From contig JBGPJF010000002.1 in the NCBI GenBank assembly GCA_041485285.1, forward strand, positions 1 through 64,000: a DNA stretch of 64,000 nt. Direction: 5' to 3'. Both the position numbers and the translations under genes were made by a program. A model generated the notes under the pieces. It had not been told where the DNA came from, did no database searches, and saw only the letters and a list, made by a program, of their open reading frames with translations. Source of the DNA: DATEUP01 sp041485285 (GTDB lineage: Archaea > Thermoplasmatota > DTKX01 > DATEUP01). Of this stretch, positions 16,715 to 24,978 are shown piece by piece (position 1 is the first letter of the stretch; each line of letters begins with the position of its first letter).

Positions 16715-18010
16715 ATGACCGTCGCCGTCCTAGGCTCAGGGGATGAATGGCTCTCCCTCACGCTCAAATTCGCCGCGTCGGGCGTGCCCACGAGGGCCCT
16801 GGCCTCCGACAGCGAGGACGGCCAGGCATTGAAAAACGGGATGCTGCCCCGCACGGGGCTGCCCCCGGCCGCCGAGCGCCTGATGCTGAAGGCGCGGGAC
16901 GCCGGGACGCTCGAAGCCGGCGAGTCGGCCGAGGACGCCGAAGCGTGCGAAGCGATCGTGCTTGCGCCGTTGCTGAAAGGCGACCGCGCGCGCAAGCAGT
17001 TCGACCTCGGCCCGCTTGCCGTCTTGATCGATGGGCTGACCGGCCACATTGCCCCGGGCGCGCTCGTCGTGGTCGCCGCGCGCGTGCCCCCGGGCACCAT
17101 GCACGACTTCGTGCGCCCGAGGATCGAGCGCGCGGCGGGCCAGCAGGCGTTCGTCGGGGTGTTCATCGCGGCGGTGCCCGAGCGCGTGCAGGGTGCGGAC
17201 CTGTTCGAATTCCCCGAGCGCTACAACCGCGTGATCGGGCGCGCGGATGCGACTTCGTCGAAGCGGGCCATCGACCTGTACAAGAGCATCTCGCGGGGCG
17301 AGCTCGACCCGTGCGACATGCCGACGGCGGCGCTCGTGGCGGCCGCCGAGGGCGCCATCGTCGAGGTGCAGCGCGCGCTCTCCACCGAGCTTGCGCTCGC
17401 GTGCGATGCGTTTGGCGCTTCCCCATCGCGCTTGCGCGAGCTGCTGAAGAAATCGCCGCGTCGCGGGATGGACCTGCCGCGCGCGGACGTCGCGCCCCTG
17501 TGGCCGCCCGACGACACGACGCTGCTGAAAAGCGCGACGCACAACAAGCTGCGCCTCCCGCTCATCGACGCCGCCGACGCGACCTTTGCGGGCACGCCGC
17601 GCGTGCTCGCGCGCCTGGCGCACCGCGCGATCAAGCGCGCGCGGAAGGACCCCAAGTTTTCGAAGGTGGCCGTGCTCGGCCTTTCGGCCGACCCCAACAC
17701 GGCCGACCCGAACGGCTCGCCCACGCTACCTTTCCTCGATGAGCTCAAGGTGCTCGGATTTGCCAATGTCCAAGTGCACGACCCCCACGCGCGCGCCACG
17801 CCGGAGGTGCGCCTCCAAGGCGAACTCGACGAGGTCATCGCGGGCGCCGATGTCCTCGCGCTCATGACCCCGCACGAATTCTATGTGAGCCGCACTCCGC
17901 ACATCCTCCAATCGCTCCCCCCGGGCGCCGCAGTCGTCGACGCGCGGGGCGTGCTCCCTCGCGCGGAGGTGCAGCGCCGTGGCCTCGTCTACGTCGGACT
18001 CGCCCGCTAA
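16715..18010 (+). CDS. UDP-glucose/GDP-mannose dehydrogenase homologue lacking catalytic residues
   Basis: A 431-residue protein with the three-part layout of nucleotide-sugar dehydrogenases: N-terminal Rossmann part (MTVAVLGSGDEW), central helical part, and C-terminal part (KVAVLGLSADPNTADPNGSP, matching the usual 'VLGLAFKpnTdD' region, then VHDPHA). The active site is not kept. The expected E-A-A-K helix reads EGAI (212-215), so the Lys is absent; the Asn-Glu of that helix reads Thr-Glu; and where family members have GGHC the sequence gives RADVAPLWPPDD without Cys. The dinucleotide Gly motif is also degraded. The frame is intact, so it looks like a pseudoenzyme under selection rather than a pseudogene. 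It overlaps the following MFS gene by 32 bp. Confidence 0.8.
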   Translation: MTVAVLGSGDEWLSLTLKFAASGVPTRALASDSEDGQALKNGMLPRTGLPPAAERLMLKARDAGTLEAGESAEDAEACEAIVLAPLLKGDRARKQFDLGPLAVLIDGLTGHIAPGALVVVAARVPPGTMHDFVRPRIERAAGQQAFVGVFIAAVPERVQGADLFEFPERYNRVIGRADATSSKRAIDLYKSISRGELDPCDMPTAALVAAAEGAIVEVQRALSTELALACDAFGASPSRLRELLKKSPRRGMDLPRADVAPLWPPDDTTLLKSATHNKLRLPLIDAADATFAGTPRVLARLAHRAIKRARKDPKFSKVAVLGLSADPNTADPNGSPTLPFLDELKVLGFANVQVHDPHARATPEVRLQGELDEVIAGADVLALMTPHEFYVSRTPHILQSLPPGAAVVDARGVLPRAEVQRRGLVYVGLAR

Positions 18011-19244
18011 GGCGCAGTGGCAGCCCGGGAGGATCCTCGGCGTCCCGCGCATCGTCATCCTCCTTGGCGTCGTCTCGCTGCTGAACGACCTGGCCGGCGA
18101 AATGGTCACGCCGCTGCTCCCCCTGTTCCTCATCGGGCCGCTTGCGGCCCCGGTCGTGGTCGTGGGGCTCGTCGAAGGGATGGCCGACTCGGCGACGGCG
18201 TTCGTCAAAGTCTGGGTCGGGCACCGAAGCGACCGGATGGCGAGGCGGAAACCCTACATTGTCGGTGGCTACGGCCTCACCGCGGTGGCCAAGCCGCTGC
18301 TGGCGCTTTCCGCCGTTTGGCCGCAGGCGCTTGCAGCGCGCGTCCTCGACCGCGCCGGCAAGGGGATCCGCGGCGCCCCGCGCGACGCGGCCATCGCGGA
18401 CGCCACGCCGAAGGAAATCCTCGGGAAAGCGTTCGGGGTCCACCGCGCATTCGACACGGCCGGGGCGGTTGCTGGCGCGCTGCTTGCCCTCACGCTCATC
18501 CTCGTGTTCGCGGGGAGCGCGGGCGCCACGCTGGGGCAATTCCAGCTCGTCTTCCTCGTGGCGAGCATCCCGGGGATCGTGTCGATCGGGATCCTTGTCG
18601 CGGGCCTCAAGGAGGCGCGGCGCGAGCCGGGCGCGGCCAAGCCGCCTCGGACGGGGCTGCGTGAATCGCTGCGGATGTTGCCGGGGCCCGTCCGCCGGTT
18701 CATTGGCGTGTCGGGGATCTTTGCGCTTGGCAACTTCTCGATCGCGCTGTTCATCCTGCGGATGGGGGACTTCACGGGCGGGAGCCTTGCGGCCGGCCTG
18801 GTCGCTTACATTGCCTTCAACGTGCTCGCGACGGGCGCTTCGATCCCTGCGGGCTTGCTTGCCGACGCGCGCGGGCGGCGGCCGCTCGTGTTGCTGAGCT
18901 TCTTGCTGTTTGCAGCCTCGTGCGTTGCGTTTGGCCTTTCGAACTCGTACGCCACCGCCTTCGCGTCTTTCCTGCTCTACGGCGTGTTCTTCGCGGTGTG
19001 GGAAACGGGTTACCGCGCCTACATGGCCGAGATCTGCCCGAAAGAGCTGAAGGCCACCGCGATGGGCGCGCAGGGGACGGTCATCGGGCTCCTCACCTTG
19101 CCAGGCAGCGCGGTGGCCGGCCTCATCTGGACGGTCACGGGCCAGCCCGCGTACGCGTTCCTGTTCGGGGCCGCGCTCACCGGCGTCGCGATGGCCGTGT
19201 TCCTCACGGTGCGCGGAGGCGCGACCCCGCGCGCGTCAGGGTAA
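17979..19244 (+). CDS. Major facilitator superfamily transporter
   Basis: A 421-residue integral membrane carrier with about 12 hydrophobic helices. The loop between helices 2 and 3 carries GHRSDRMARRKPY, the MFS signature G-x-x-x-D-R-x-G/A-R-R; the matching second-half loop is GLLADARGRRPL. A GTG start is favoured by GGAGG at 17965-17969, 9 nt upstream. The 5' end overlaps the dehydrogenase-like gene by 32 bp, which implies co-translation. Substrate cannot be read from sequence; a drug or sugar exporter is possible. Confidence 0.85.
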   Translation: MASSTSDSPAKAQWQPGRILGVPRIVILLGVVSLLNDLAGEMVTPLLPLFLIGPLAAPVVVVGLVEGMADSATAFVKVWVGHRSDRMARRKPYIVGGYGLTAVAKPLLALSAVWPQALAARVLDRAGKGIRGAPRDAAIADATPKEILGKAFGVHRAFDTAGAVAGALLALTLILVFAGSAGATLGQFQLVFLVASIPGIVSIGILVAGLKEARREPGAAKPPRTGLRESLRMLPGPVRRFIGVSGIFALGNFSIALFILRMGDFTGGSLAAGLVAYIAFNVLATGASIPAGLLADARGRRPLVLLSFLLFAASCVAFGLSNSYATAFASFLLYGVFFAVWETGYRAYMAEICPKELKATAMGAQGTVIGLLTLPGSAVAGLIWTVTGQPAYAFLFGAALTGVAMAVFLTVRGGATPRASG

Positions 19245-19276
19245 AATGCAAAGCCGCCGATGTCGGGGAGACGCCC

Positions 19277-19966
19277 GTGCCTACGCCCTCGCCTTTGGAA
19301 TTCCACCCATTCCTCGCCGACCGCTTCGCGGAGGCCGTCGTGCCCGCGTGCGCGGTCCTCGTCGTCGACCACGACGCGCGGCCCCTCGAGCGGCTGCTCG
19401 AGCATGTTGCGAAGGCCGACGCGAAGTGGATCGACACGGCGCGGGCGCGCGCCGCCATCGAGGCGGCCGCGAAGTCCGTGGCGTCGATCCCAAAGGGCGA
19501 GCTGCCCGAGGACCTGATCGCGTCCCACCAGCTCGTGTATGACCCCCACACGAAGCGCGAGGTCGTGCTGCGGCCGCCGGAGTGGGCGAAGGCCGTGAAC
19601 GAAGTCGCGGCGTCGCTCTGCGTGTGCACGCGCAAGACTTCGGGGTGGAACGGGACTTTCATGGTGGAAACCGACGACGGCGACACCTTCGACAAATTCG
19701 TGGCCGCTGCCGACGAACTGGCGCCGGGCGCCAAGGATTGGTACGGCAAACTCGCGGGCGGGATGGTTGCGTGGATGCAGGGTGGGCCGGTGCGTGGGTG
19801 GCTCACGCGCGGCGAGGTGCCGCTGCTGCGCAAGGGGCTCGACGCCGACCAGGCGATGATGTTCCAGTGGAAAGAGCGCGGGGGGGACTTCCACCGGAGG
19901 AAGGTGCAGGCGTTCTGCTTCCTGGCGGAGAAGCACGGGGTCGGGCTAGCGGCGGTCGTCCGCTGA
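19277..19966 (+). CDS. Hypothetical protein, 229 aa
   Basis: Soluble protein with no recognised family. The GTG at 19277 is chosen because GGGGAG lies 7 nt upstream and GTAAAATG at 19242-19249 has TATA spacing; the frame is open much further up but only inside the MFS gene in another frame. The middle holds VCTRKTSGWNGTFMVETDDGD and the C-terminal half is Trp- and Gly-rich (AKDWYGKLAGGMVAWMQGG). The 3' end overlaps the convergent exonuclease gene by 21 bp. Function unknown. Confidence 0.7.
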   Translation: MPTPSPLEFHPFLADRFAEAVVPACAVLVVDHDARPLERLLEHVAKADAKWIDTARARAAIEAAAKSVASIPKGELPEDLIASHQLVYDPHTKREVVLRPPEWAKAVNEVAASLCVCTRKTSGWNGTFMVETDDGDTFDKFVAAADELAPGAKDWYGKLAGGMVAWMQGGPVRGWLTRGEVPLLRKGLDADQAMMFQWKERGGDFHRRKVQAFCFLAEKHGVGLAAVVR

Positions 19967-20533
19967 GGCGCGCGGCGCGTTGGCCGCGGCCCGTGCATAG
20001 ACCTTCAAAAAGATCTCCGCCTGCTCCTTCGCATCGTCGAGCGCGTTGTGCGAGTGGGGCCGCTCGGAGAGGAACGACTTGTCGAAGTGCCGCTTCGAGG
20101 TGTCGCGCCACTTGGCGACCCCGGTGGCCCCCATGTAAAGCGCCTTGATGTCGATCCCCGAAATCCCGAACGGGTTGTCCCCGAGGTAGTGGCGGAAGTA
20201 CCAATTCACGAATTGCCAGTCGAAGGGCGCGTTGAAGAACACCGCGACCGCGCGCGGTTTGCCGCCGGAGACCTCCTGGATCCACCCCTCGAACTCGCGC
20301 ATGGCCTGGTGCGGGTCGGCGCCCTCGGCGGCGAGCTTGGCGCGGTCGAGGCCCGAAACCGCGGCCGCTTCGGGGACGAACATTTCGCAGATCGGCTTGA
20401 ACTCGCGGTAGAAGGTGCGGTCGAGCGCGGGCTCGCACACAACGGCCCCGAGCGACGACATCGAGTAGTCGCCGGGGATCGGGCCGTCGGCCTCGATGTC
20501 GATGGAGATGTAGAGGTCGCTGGGGGAGTCCAT
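19946..20533 (-). CDS. DEDDh-type 3'-5' exonuclease (RNase T / PolIII-epsilon fold)
   Basis: A 195-residue nuclease. ISIDIEADGPIPG holds the first Asp-x-Glu pair of the DEDD family, FFNAPFDWQFVN the middle Asp region, and HSHNALDDAKEQA the C-terminal His-x4-Asp that marks the DEDDh class. These enzymes remove nucleotides from the 3' ends of DNA or RNA using two metal ions. Whether it acts on DNA repair intermediates or short RNA cannot be told. ATG start. Its end overlaps the convergent upstream-strand gene by 21 bp. Confidence 0.85.
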   Translation of the reverse strand: MDSPSDLYISIDIEADGPIPGDYSMSSLGAVVCEPALDRTFYREFKPICEMFVPEAAAVSGLDRAKLAAEGADPHQAMREFEGWIQEVSGGKPRAVAVFFNAPFDWQFVNWYFRHYLGDNPFGISGIDIKALYMGATGVAKWRDTSKRHFDKSFLSERPHSHNALDDAKEQAEIFLKVYARAAANAPRASADDRR

Positions 20534-20583
20534 GCGCCTGCCGGCAACGCGCGGCTTACGCCTTTACGCTTTCGGCGGCCTGC

Positions 20584-21378
20584 TCACGCGCTCACGGCGC
20601 GCTTGAACATGAAGGTCGTGGCCGAGAGCGTGATGGCCCCGGCGGCAATGCACACGCCGAACGCGAGGCCGATGGCACCCCAGTCGAAACCCGTGATGAC
20701 GACCGAGTGATACGCGTCGCCGATGTAGGAGATCGGGTTGTAGGCCGCAAAGGTCTGCACCCACGCCGGCAGCATCTGCTTGGGCATCACCGCCGTCGAA
20801 AGGAAGAGGAGCGGGAAGGTCGTGATCATCGAGATCATGAACGTCGCCTCGGTGCTCTTCGTAGCGAGCGCCACGAAGGTCGAGATGCCCGACCACGCAA
20901 GGCCGAAGGCAAGCGCGAGGAGCACGATGATGGGGATGCCCGCCAAGCCGGTGACAAAGTGGACGCCCACAAGCGCGCAGATCCCCAGGATGATCAGGAC
21001 CTGCAAGATGATGCGCAGGCCGTCGCTGAAGATCTTGCCAAGCAAGATCGACGAGCGGCGGATGGGGGCGACCTTCATCTTGTCCATGAAGCCGCTCTCG
21101 ATGTCTTGCACGAATCCGATCCCGGCCTGCATCGATGAGGAGAGCACGGTCTGCATCACGACGGCGGCGCTGTAGTAGGTCGTGAAGTCCTGCGTCCCGG
21201 CGCCGGTTTGGAAGCCGGGGGTCCTCCCGATCGCCCCAAAGGCCTGGGTGAAAAGGAGGAAAAAGAGGACGGGCTGGAGGATTGCGAAGAAGAGGAACAT
21301 GGGCTGGCGCAGCGTCCGCTTGGTCCAGCGGGAAAAGATCGCGCTGACTTCGACGTACCAGTCTCCAAGCTTCATCAC
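20584..21378 (-). CDS. ABC-2 type drug exporter permease (DrrB-like)
   Basis: A 264-residue permease with six membrane helices and the ABC-2 arrangement: an N-terminal amphipathic segment (IFSRWTKRTLRQPMFLF), then helices from about 28 to 250. AAYNPISYIGDAYHSVV near the C terminus is typical of DrrB-like daunorubicin/multidrug exporters. It starts GTG-ATG and overlaps the ATPase gene stop (GTGA), so both are coupled in one operon. Substrate is likely a hydrophobic compound, by family only. Confidence 0.88.
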   Translation of the reverse strand: MMKLGDWYVEVSAIFSRWTKRTLRQPMFLFFAILQPVLFFLLFTQAFGAIGRTPGFQTGAGTQDFTTYYSAAVVMQTVLSSSMQAGIGFVQDIESGFMDKMKVAPIRRSSILLGKIFSDGLRIILQVLIILGICALVGVHFVTGLAGIPIIVLLALAFGLAWSGISTFVALATKSTEATFMISMITTFPLLFLSTAVMPKQMLPAWVQTFAAYNPISYIGDAYHSVVITGFDWGAIGLAFGVCIAAGAITLSATTFMFKRAVSA

Positions 21379-22373
21379 ATCCGCCTCCTGCGCCCGGCCC
21401 AGGCGCTCCGGGGCTTCACGGCTTCGACGCGCATCTTGTGGCCCGTGTGCTTGACGAAAACGTCGTCGAGCGTGGGGCGGGAGAGCGTCAATTGGCCGAT
21501 GGGGACCTTCGATTCGTCGAGGCTCCGCACGACCGAGGCGATGATGGCGGGGCCCTCCTTCGCATAGACGGCGACTCCCCCATCGAAGTCGCGGACATCG
21601 CTGATCCCCGGGAGCGCAGCAAGGGCCGCGTGGGCTGCAGCCACCTTGTCGCCGGCGTCGGCCGGCAAAACGACCTGGATCACGTCGGCGCCGATCTCGG
21701 CCTTGAGCGAGGCTGGCGTGCCTTCCGCGACGATCTTGCCCTGGTCAATGATGCAGAGGCGGTCGGCGAGGTGGTCGGCCTCCTCCATGTACTGGGTCGT
21801 GAGGAAAATCGTGGTGCCCTGGTCGTTGAGGGACTTGATGTACTTCCACAGGGCCTGGCGGTTTTGTGGGTCGAGGCCGGTGGTGGGCTCGTCGAGGAAG
21901 AGGAGCTTGGGCTTGCCGACCAGGCCGCAGGCAAGGTCGAGGCGCTTGCGCATGCCGCCCGAGTAGGTGCCGGCTTTGCGGTCGGCGGCTTCGACGAGGT
22001 CGACGGCCTTGATGAGTTCCTCCGACCGCGCCTCGGCCTCGGCGCGGCGCATGTGGTGGAGCGCGCACTGCAGCCCAAGGTTCTCGCGGCCCGTCAGCTG
22101 GTCGTCGACGCTCGTGTCTTGGGCGGTGTACCCGATGATCTTGCGGACGGCGACCGGGTCCTTGGCCGGGTCGATGCCGTCGATGGTCGCCTCGCCGCCC
22201 GTCCTTGATATGAGGGTGGCCAGGATCTTGATCGTCGTGCTCTTGCCGGCGCCATTGGGGCCGAGGAAGCCGAAGACCTCGCCGCGCTCAACGCTGAACG
22301 AAATGCCGTCGACCGCCTTGATGTCGGGGTCGAAGGTTTTCCGAAGGTCCTTGACGACGAGCATCGGATTCAA
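21375..22373 (-). CDS. ABC drug exporter ATP-binding protein (DrrA-like)
   Basis: A 332-residue ATPase that powers the permease downstream. Walker A GPNGAGKSTT, Q-loop GYTAQDTSVDD, signature YSGGMRKRLDLA, Walker B LLFLDEPTTGLDP and the H-loop position filled by Gln in LTTQYMEEAD are visible; that Gln in place of His is common in DrrA relatives. A C-terminal extension after residue about 225 ends in the 'RPTLDDVFVKHTGH' element typical of DrrA. A TTG start at 22373 is supported by GGAGG 8 nt upstream; ATG at 22364 is the alternative. It diverges from a MarR-type regulator with operator palindromes between them. Confidence 0.93.
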   Translation of the reverse strand: MNPMLVVKDLRKTFDPDIKAVDGISFSVERGEVFGFLGPNGAGKSTTIKILATLISRTGGEATIDGIDPAKDPVAVRKIIGYTAQDTSVDDQLTGRENLGLQCALHHMRRAEAEARSEELIKAVDLVEAADRKAGTYSGGMRKRLDLACGLVGKPKLLFLDEPTTGLDPQNRQALWKYIKSLNDQGTTIFLTTQYMEEADHLADRLCIIDQGKIVAEGTPASLKAEIGADVIQVVLPADAGDKVAAAHAALAALPGISDVRDFDGGVAVYAKEGPAIIASVVRSLDESKVPIGQLTLSRPTLDDVFVKHTGHKMRVEAVKPRSAWAGRRRRM

Positions 22374-22416
22374 TGGGGCTGCCTCCGGGGCGCCAAAAGC
22401 CCGGTCTGCCTATTTA

Positions 22417-22445
22417 GTTTAGTGCTAAACTATTTAGTGCTAAAT
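22417..22445. promoter_or_regulatory. Two tandem operator palindromes in the drrA/marR divergent promoter
   Basis: GTTTAGTGCTAAAC at 22417-22430 and ATTTAGTGCTAAAT at 22432-22445 are near-identical palindromes with arms TTTAG/CTAAA, spaced 15 bp centre to centre. They overlap the only AT-rich (TATA-like) DNA between the two divergent genes. A further TATTTAG at 22411-22417 abuts the first. MarR proteins bind such sites as dimers, so autorepression plus control of the exporter is the natural reading (inference). Confidence 0.8.
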
Positions 22446-22470
22446 CATCTAGGTGCGCCGAGGGAAACCC

Positions 22471-22968
22471 ATGGCACGAGGAAGGCCCGACCGGTCGCGG
22501 GCCATCGAGCAGACCGCGGCCTCGTTCCGCCAAGCCACCGGGGCGATGTTCGCCAAGTGGCGCAAGGTCGCGCAGCAGCGGGGTGCGAGCCCTCCACAGG
22601 TGTGGGTGATCAAGATCCTCAAGGAGCGCGGCGGCGCGACCCCCAAGGAGCTGGCCGAAGTCATGTGCGTGACCCCCGCGAACATCACGGGGCTCGTGGC
22701 GAAGCTCGAGCGGCACGGGTTCGTGACCCGGAAACGCGACCGGAAAGACCGGCGCGTTGTGAGGCTCGAGGCCACGCCGAAGGCCGTCAAGGGCCTGGAG
22801 GCGATGCAGAAGGCGGCGCTTGCAAGCGCGACCGAAGCGTTCGAACGTTGGTCGACCGCGGACATCCTGGCCCTGAAGTCGATGCTCGACCGCTTCGCAA
22901 AGGACGCCGCGAAGAAGGCGAAGGGCGAGCTTACGGAAGGGCGCCGGCGACGACCTCGCCGCCCTTGA
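22471..22968 (+). CDS. MarR-family transcriptional regulator
   Basis: A 165-residue winged-helix repressor. The wHTH is clear: ATPKELAEVMCVTPANITGLVAKLERHGFV followed in sequence by the wing TRKRDRKDRRVVRLEAT. Helices at both ends would form the dimer interface. ATG at 22471 gives the usual N terminus; GTG at 22453 is possible. It is divergent from a drug exporter and adjacent to twin operators, so it most likely represses both until a ligand binds. Its 3' end overlaps the convergent amidohydrolase gene by 38 bp, making a Arg/Pro-rich tail. Confidence 0.9.
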   Translation: MARGRPDRSRAIEQTAASFRQATGAMFAKWRKVAQQRGASPPQVWVIKILKERGGATPKELAEVMCVTPANITGLVAKLERHGFVTRKRDRKDRRVVRLEATPKAVKGLEAMQKAALASATEAFERWSTADILALKSMLDRFAKDAAKKAKGELTEGRRRRPRRP

Positions 22969-24127
22969 GCACCGCCACACGCGAGCGCTGGAGCGCGCGC
23001 ACGTCCTTGAGCGGGTTGCGCGCAAGCACGAGCAAGTCGGCGTGGGCGCCCTCCGAGATCGTCCCGACTTCGCCTTTCTTCCCGAGGAGCTCCGCGGCGT
23101 TGGTCGTGGCCGTCGCAAGCGCGTCGGCGGGCTTCATCCCGTAGCGCACGTAGAGTTCGACCTCGCGCGCGTTTTCGCCGTGGAAGTTAAACGGCGTCCC
23201 CGCGTCGGTGCCCATTGCAACGCGCACGCCGTGCTTGAGCGCGAGCTTCCAAGTCTCCCCGATGGCCTCTTCGGCCTCGCGCGCCTTCTTGACCGCGAAC
23301 TCCGGCATCCCGTGCGCCACGCCCTTGGAGCGCATGGCGTCGAGCGCCTTCATCGTAGGGACCCAGAAAACGCCCTTCTTCGCGAGCAGCCGCGCGGCCT
23401 CCTCGTCCATGAACGTACCGTGCTCGACCGACGCGCAGCCGGCCTCCGCGGCGTTCTTGATGCCGTCCGCGCCGTGCGCGTGGGCGGACACATGGCGCGA
23501 CGCCCGCGACGCCTCGCCCACGATGACCTCGATCTCTTCCTTCACGAGCTGAGCGGCTCGGTGGTTCATGCCCGGGGTGAGGACGCCGCCGGTCGCGATG
23601 ACCTTGATGCTGTCGCAGCCCATTTTCATCTGGAGCCGCGCAGCCTTGCGGGCCTCGTGCGGCCCGTCAATCTCGTGGCCCATGAAGTGGCAGTGACCCC
23701 CGGTCATGGTGAGCCATTCGCCTGCCGCCATCGTGCGCGGGCCTTCCGCCCAGCCCGCATTGATCGCATTGCGGACCGCGACATTGACGAAGTTCCGCGA
23801 CCCGTTGTCGCGAACCGTCGTGATCCCGCCGCGCAGCGTCGCGCGCGCAAGCGAGGTGCCGAGCGCTGCAAGCTCGGTGTCCGAGCGCTTCGTGATGATC
23901 AGGGGGTCGGGGTCGCCGTCGAGCACGAAGTGCGTGTGGCAGTCGATGAGGCCGGGCGTGAGGAATTTCCCAGCGATGTCCACCACGCGGTCACGGCGGG
24001 TGGCGGAAACCCTGCCGACCTCGGCGATCCGCCCGCCCGCGATGGCCACATCCGCGCGCCGCGTGCCGCCCGCCGTGGCGAGCGTCGCGCCTTCGAGGAT
24101 GAGGCGGCCCTTCGCCCGCGCGGCCAT
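22931..24127 (-). CDS. Amidohydrolase (imidazolonepropionase/prolidase-related, COG1228 type)
   Basis: A 398-residue metal-dependent amidohydrolase. The N-terminal beta-sandwich (LILEGATLATAGG, PGLIDCHTHF) leads to the barrel with HxH metal ligands in DCHTHF, a Lys bridge region near SIKVIATGG, His in SAHAHG and SVEHGTF, and the Asp in AMGTDAGTP. Related enzymes hydrolyse Xaa-Pro dipeptides, imidazolonepropionate or cyclic amides; the substrate here is not defined. The second Met (24127) is preferred because GAGGA precedes it and CCTTATC at about 24161-24167 is a TATA-like element; the first ATG at 24160 gives 11 more residues. Confidence 0.85.
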   Translation of the reverse strand: MAARAKGRLILEGATLATAGGTRRADVAIAGGRIAEVGRVSATRRDRVVDIAGKFLTPGLIDCHTHFVLDGDPDPLIITKRSDTELAALGTSLARATLRGGITTVRDNGSRNFVNVAVRNAINAGWAEGPRTMAAGEWLTMTGGHCHFMGHEIDGPHEARKAARLQMKMGCDSIKVIATGGVLTPGMNHRAAQLVKEEIEVIVGEASRASRHVSAHAHGADGIKNAAEAGCASVEHGTFMDEEAARLLAKKGVFWVPTMKALDAMRSKGVAHGMPEFAVKKAREAEEAIGETWKLALKHGVRVAMGTDAGTPFNFHGENAREVELYVRYGMKPADALATATTNAAELLGKKGEVGTISEGAHADLLVLARNPLKDVRALQRSRVAVLKGGEVVAGALP

Positions 24128-24249
24128 CGGATCCTCATCGCGGGCGAGCGCGAGCGCCATGATAAGGGCTTGCCTCGGGGGGCCGGGCCAAACCTATTTG
24201 CGCGGGCGGCCTCTTTGCCAACCGTCGCCCACGGCCGGAGAGTTCGACG

Positions 24250-24918
24250 ATGCCCGACCGACCCCTCTACATCGAAACGGACGGGAAAGTCTACCTCGAG
24301 GAGCGCGACGGGCGCCTCGACCTCCCGCACGAGAAGAGCCTCCTCCCGTTCCGCGTCGAGACGCGCCCAGGATTCAAGGTGCTCGGCAAGGAGGTCGTCT
24401 TCGGCAAGCCCATCCTCGACGCGCACCCCGAGGAGTGGATGGAAAAGGAGCGCGTCGTGGCAAGCGACTTCGCCACGCCGCTTGCGCGCGCGGCGGTGCT
24501 TGCGACCATGCACCGGCTCGTCACGAACGCCATCGTGATGGACGGCAACCGCGTCCTCTTGTGCAAGGCCAATCGCGGCGTCGCCAAGGGCTGGTGGAAT
24601 TTGCCGGGCGGCTTCGTCGAGTGGGACGAGCACCCGTGGGACTGCCTGATCCGCGAACTCAAGGAGGAGCTCGGGGTGGAGGTGGCCGGCGGCGAATTCC
24701 TCCTCGTGTCGCGCCGCAGCTTCGAGCGGTCGGGCTACCACATGGTCTGCTTCCTCTACCGCGTGACCTTGAAAACCAAGACGCTGAAGCTCGACCCCAC
24801 CGAACTCGACGAGGCGGCCTGGTTCCCGATCGAGACGGCCGCGGCCGAGACGCGCAACCCCTTTGCGAAGGAAGCCTTCGCCCTGCTGATGAAGCGCCGC
24901 CCCGCCCCCCAAAAATAA
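24250..24918 (+). CDS. Nudix hydrolase
   Basis: A 222-residue protein whose Nudix box is complete: GFVEWDEHPWDCLIREL followed by KEELGV, matching G-x5-E-x7-R-E-U-x-E-E-x-G-U. The enzyme cleaves a nucleoside diphosphate linked to another group, or acts on NADH- or ADP-ribose-like compounds; specificity is not visible. The first 85 residues are an extra N-terminal part. TATA-like CCTATTTG at about 24193-24200 and GGAGAG upstream of the ATG support the start. It stands just before trxB with its own promoter between them. Confidence 0.9.
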   Translation: MPDRPLYIETDGKVYLEERDGRLDLPHEKSLLPFRVETRPGFKVLGKEVVFGKPILDAHPEEWMEKERVVASDFATPLARAAVLATMHRLVTNAIVMDGNRVLLCKANRGVAKGWWNLPGGFVEWDEHPWDCLIRELKEELGVEVAGGEFLLVSRRSFERSGYHMVCFLYRVTLKTKTLKLDPTELDEAAWFPIETAAAETRNPFAKEAFALLMKRRPAPQK

Positions 24919-24945
24919 TCACCCTGCAATCGTCCAGCCGTTCCC

Positions 24946-24953
24946 CTTAAATG
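24946..24953 (+). promoter_or_regulatory. TATA box of the trxB transcript
   Basis: CTTAAATG centred about 29 nt before the ATG of trxB predicts a leader of only a few nucleotides. The flanking CCCC and GGGG make the AT core conspicuous. Confidence 0.55.
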
Positions 24954-24978
24954 GGGCGAACCGGCTTCCACCGGTACT

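Noticed and set aside
16715..18010. Considered as a pseudogene because catalytic residues are lost.
   Set aside because: The frame is intact over 431 codons, with normal codon use and coupling to the next gene, so decay is not shown.
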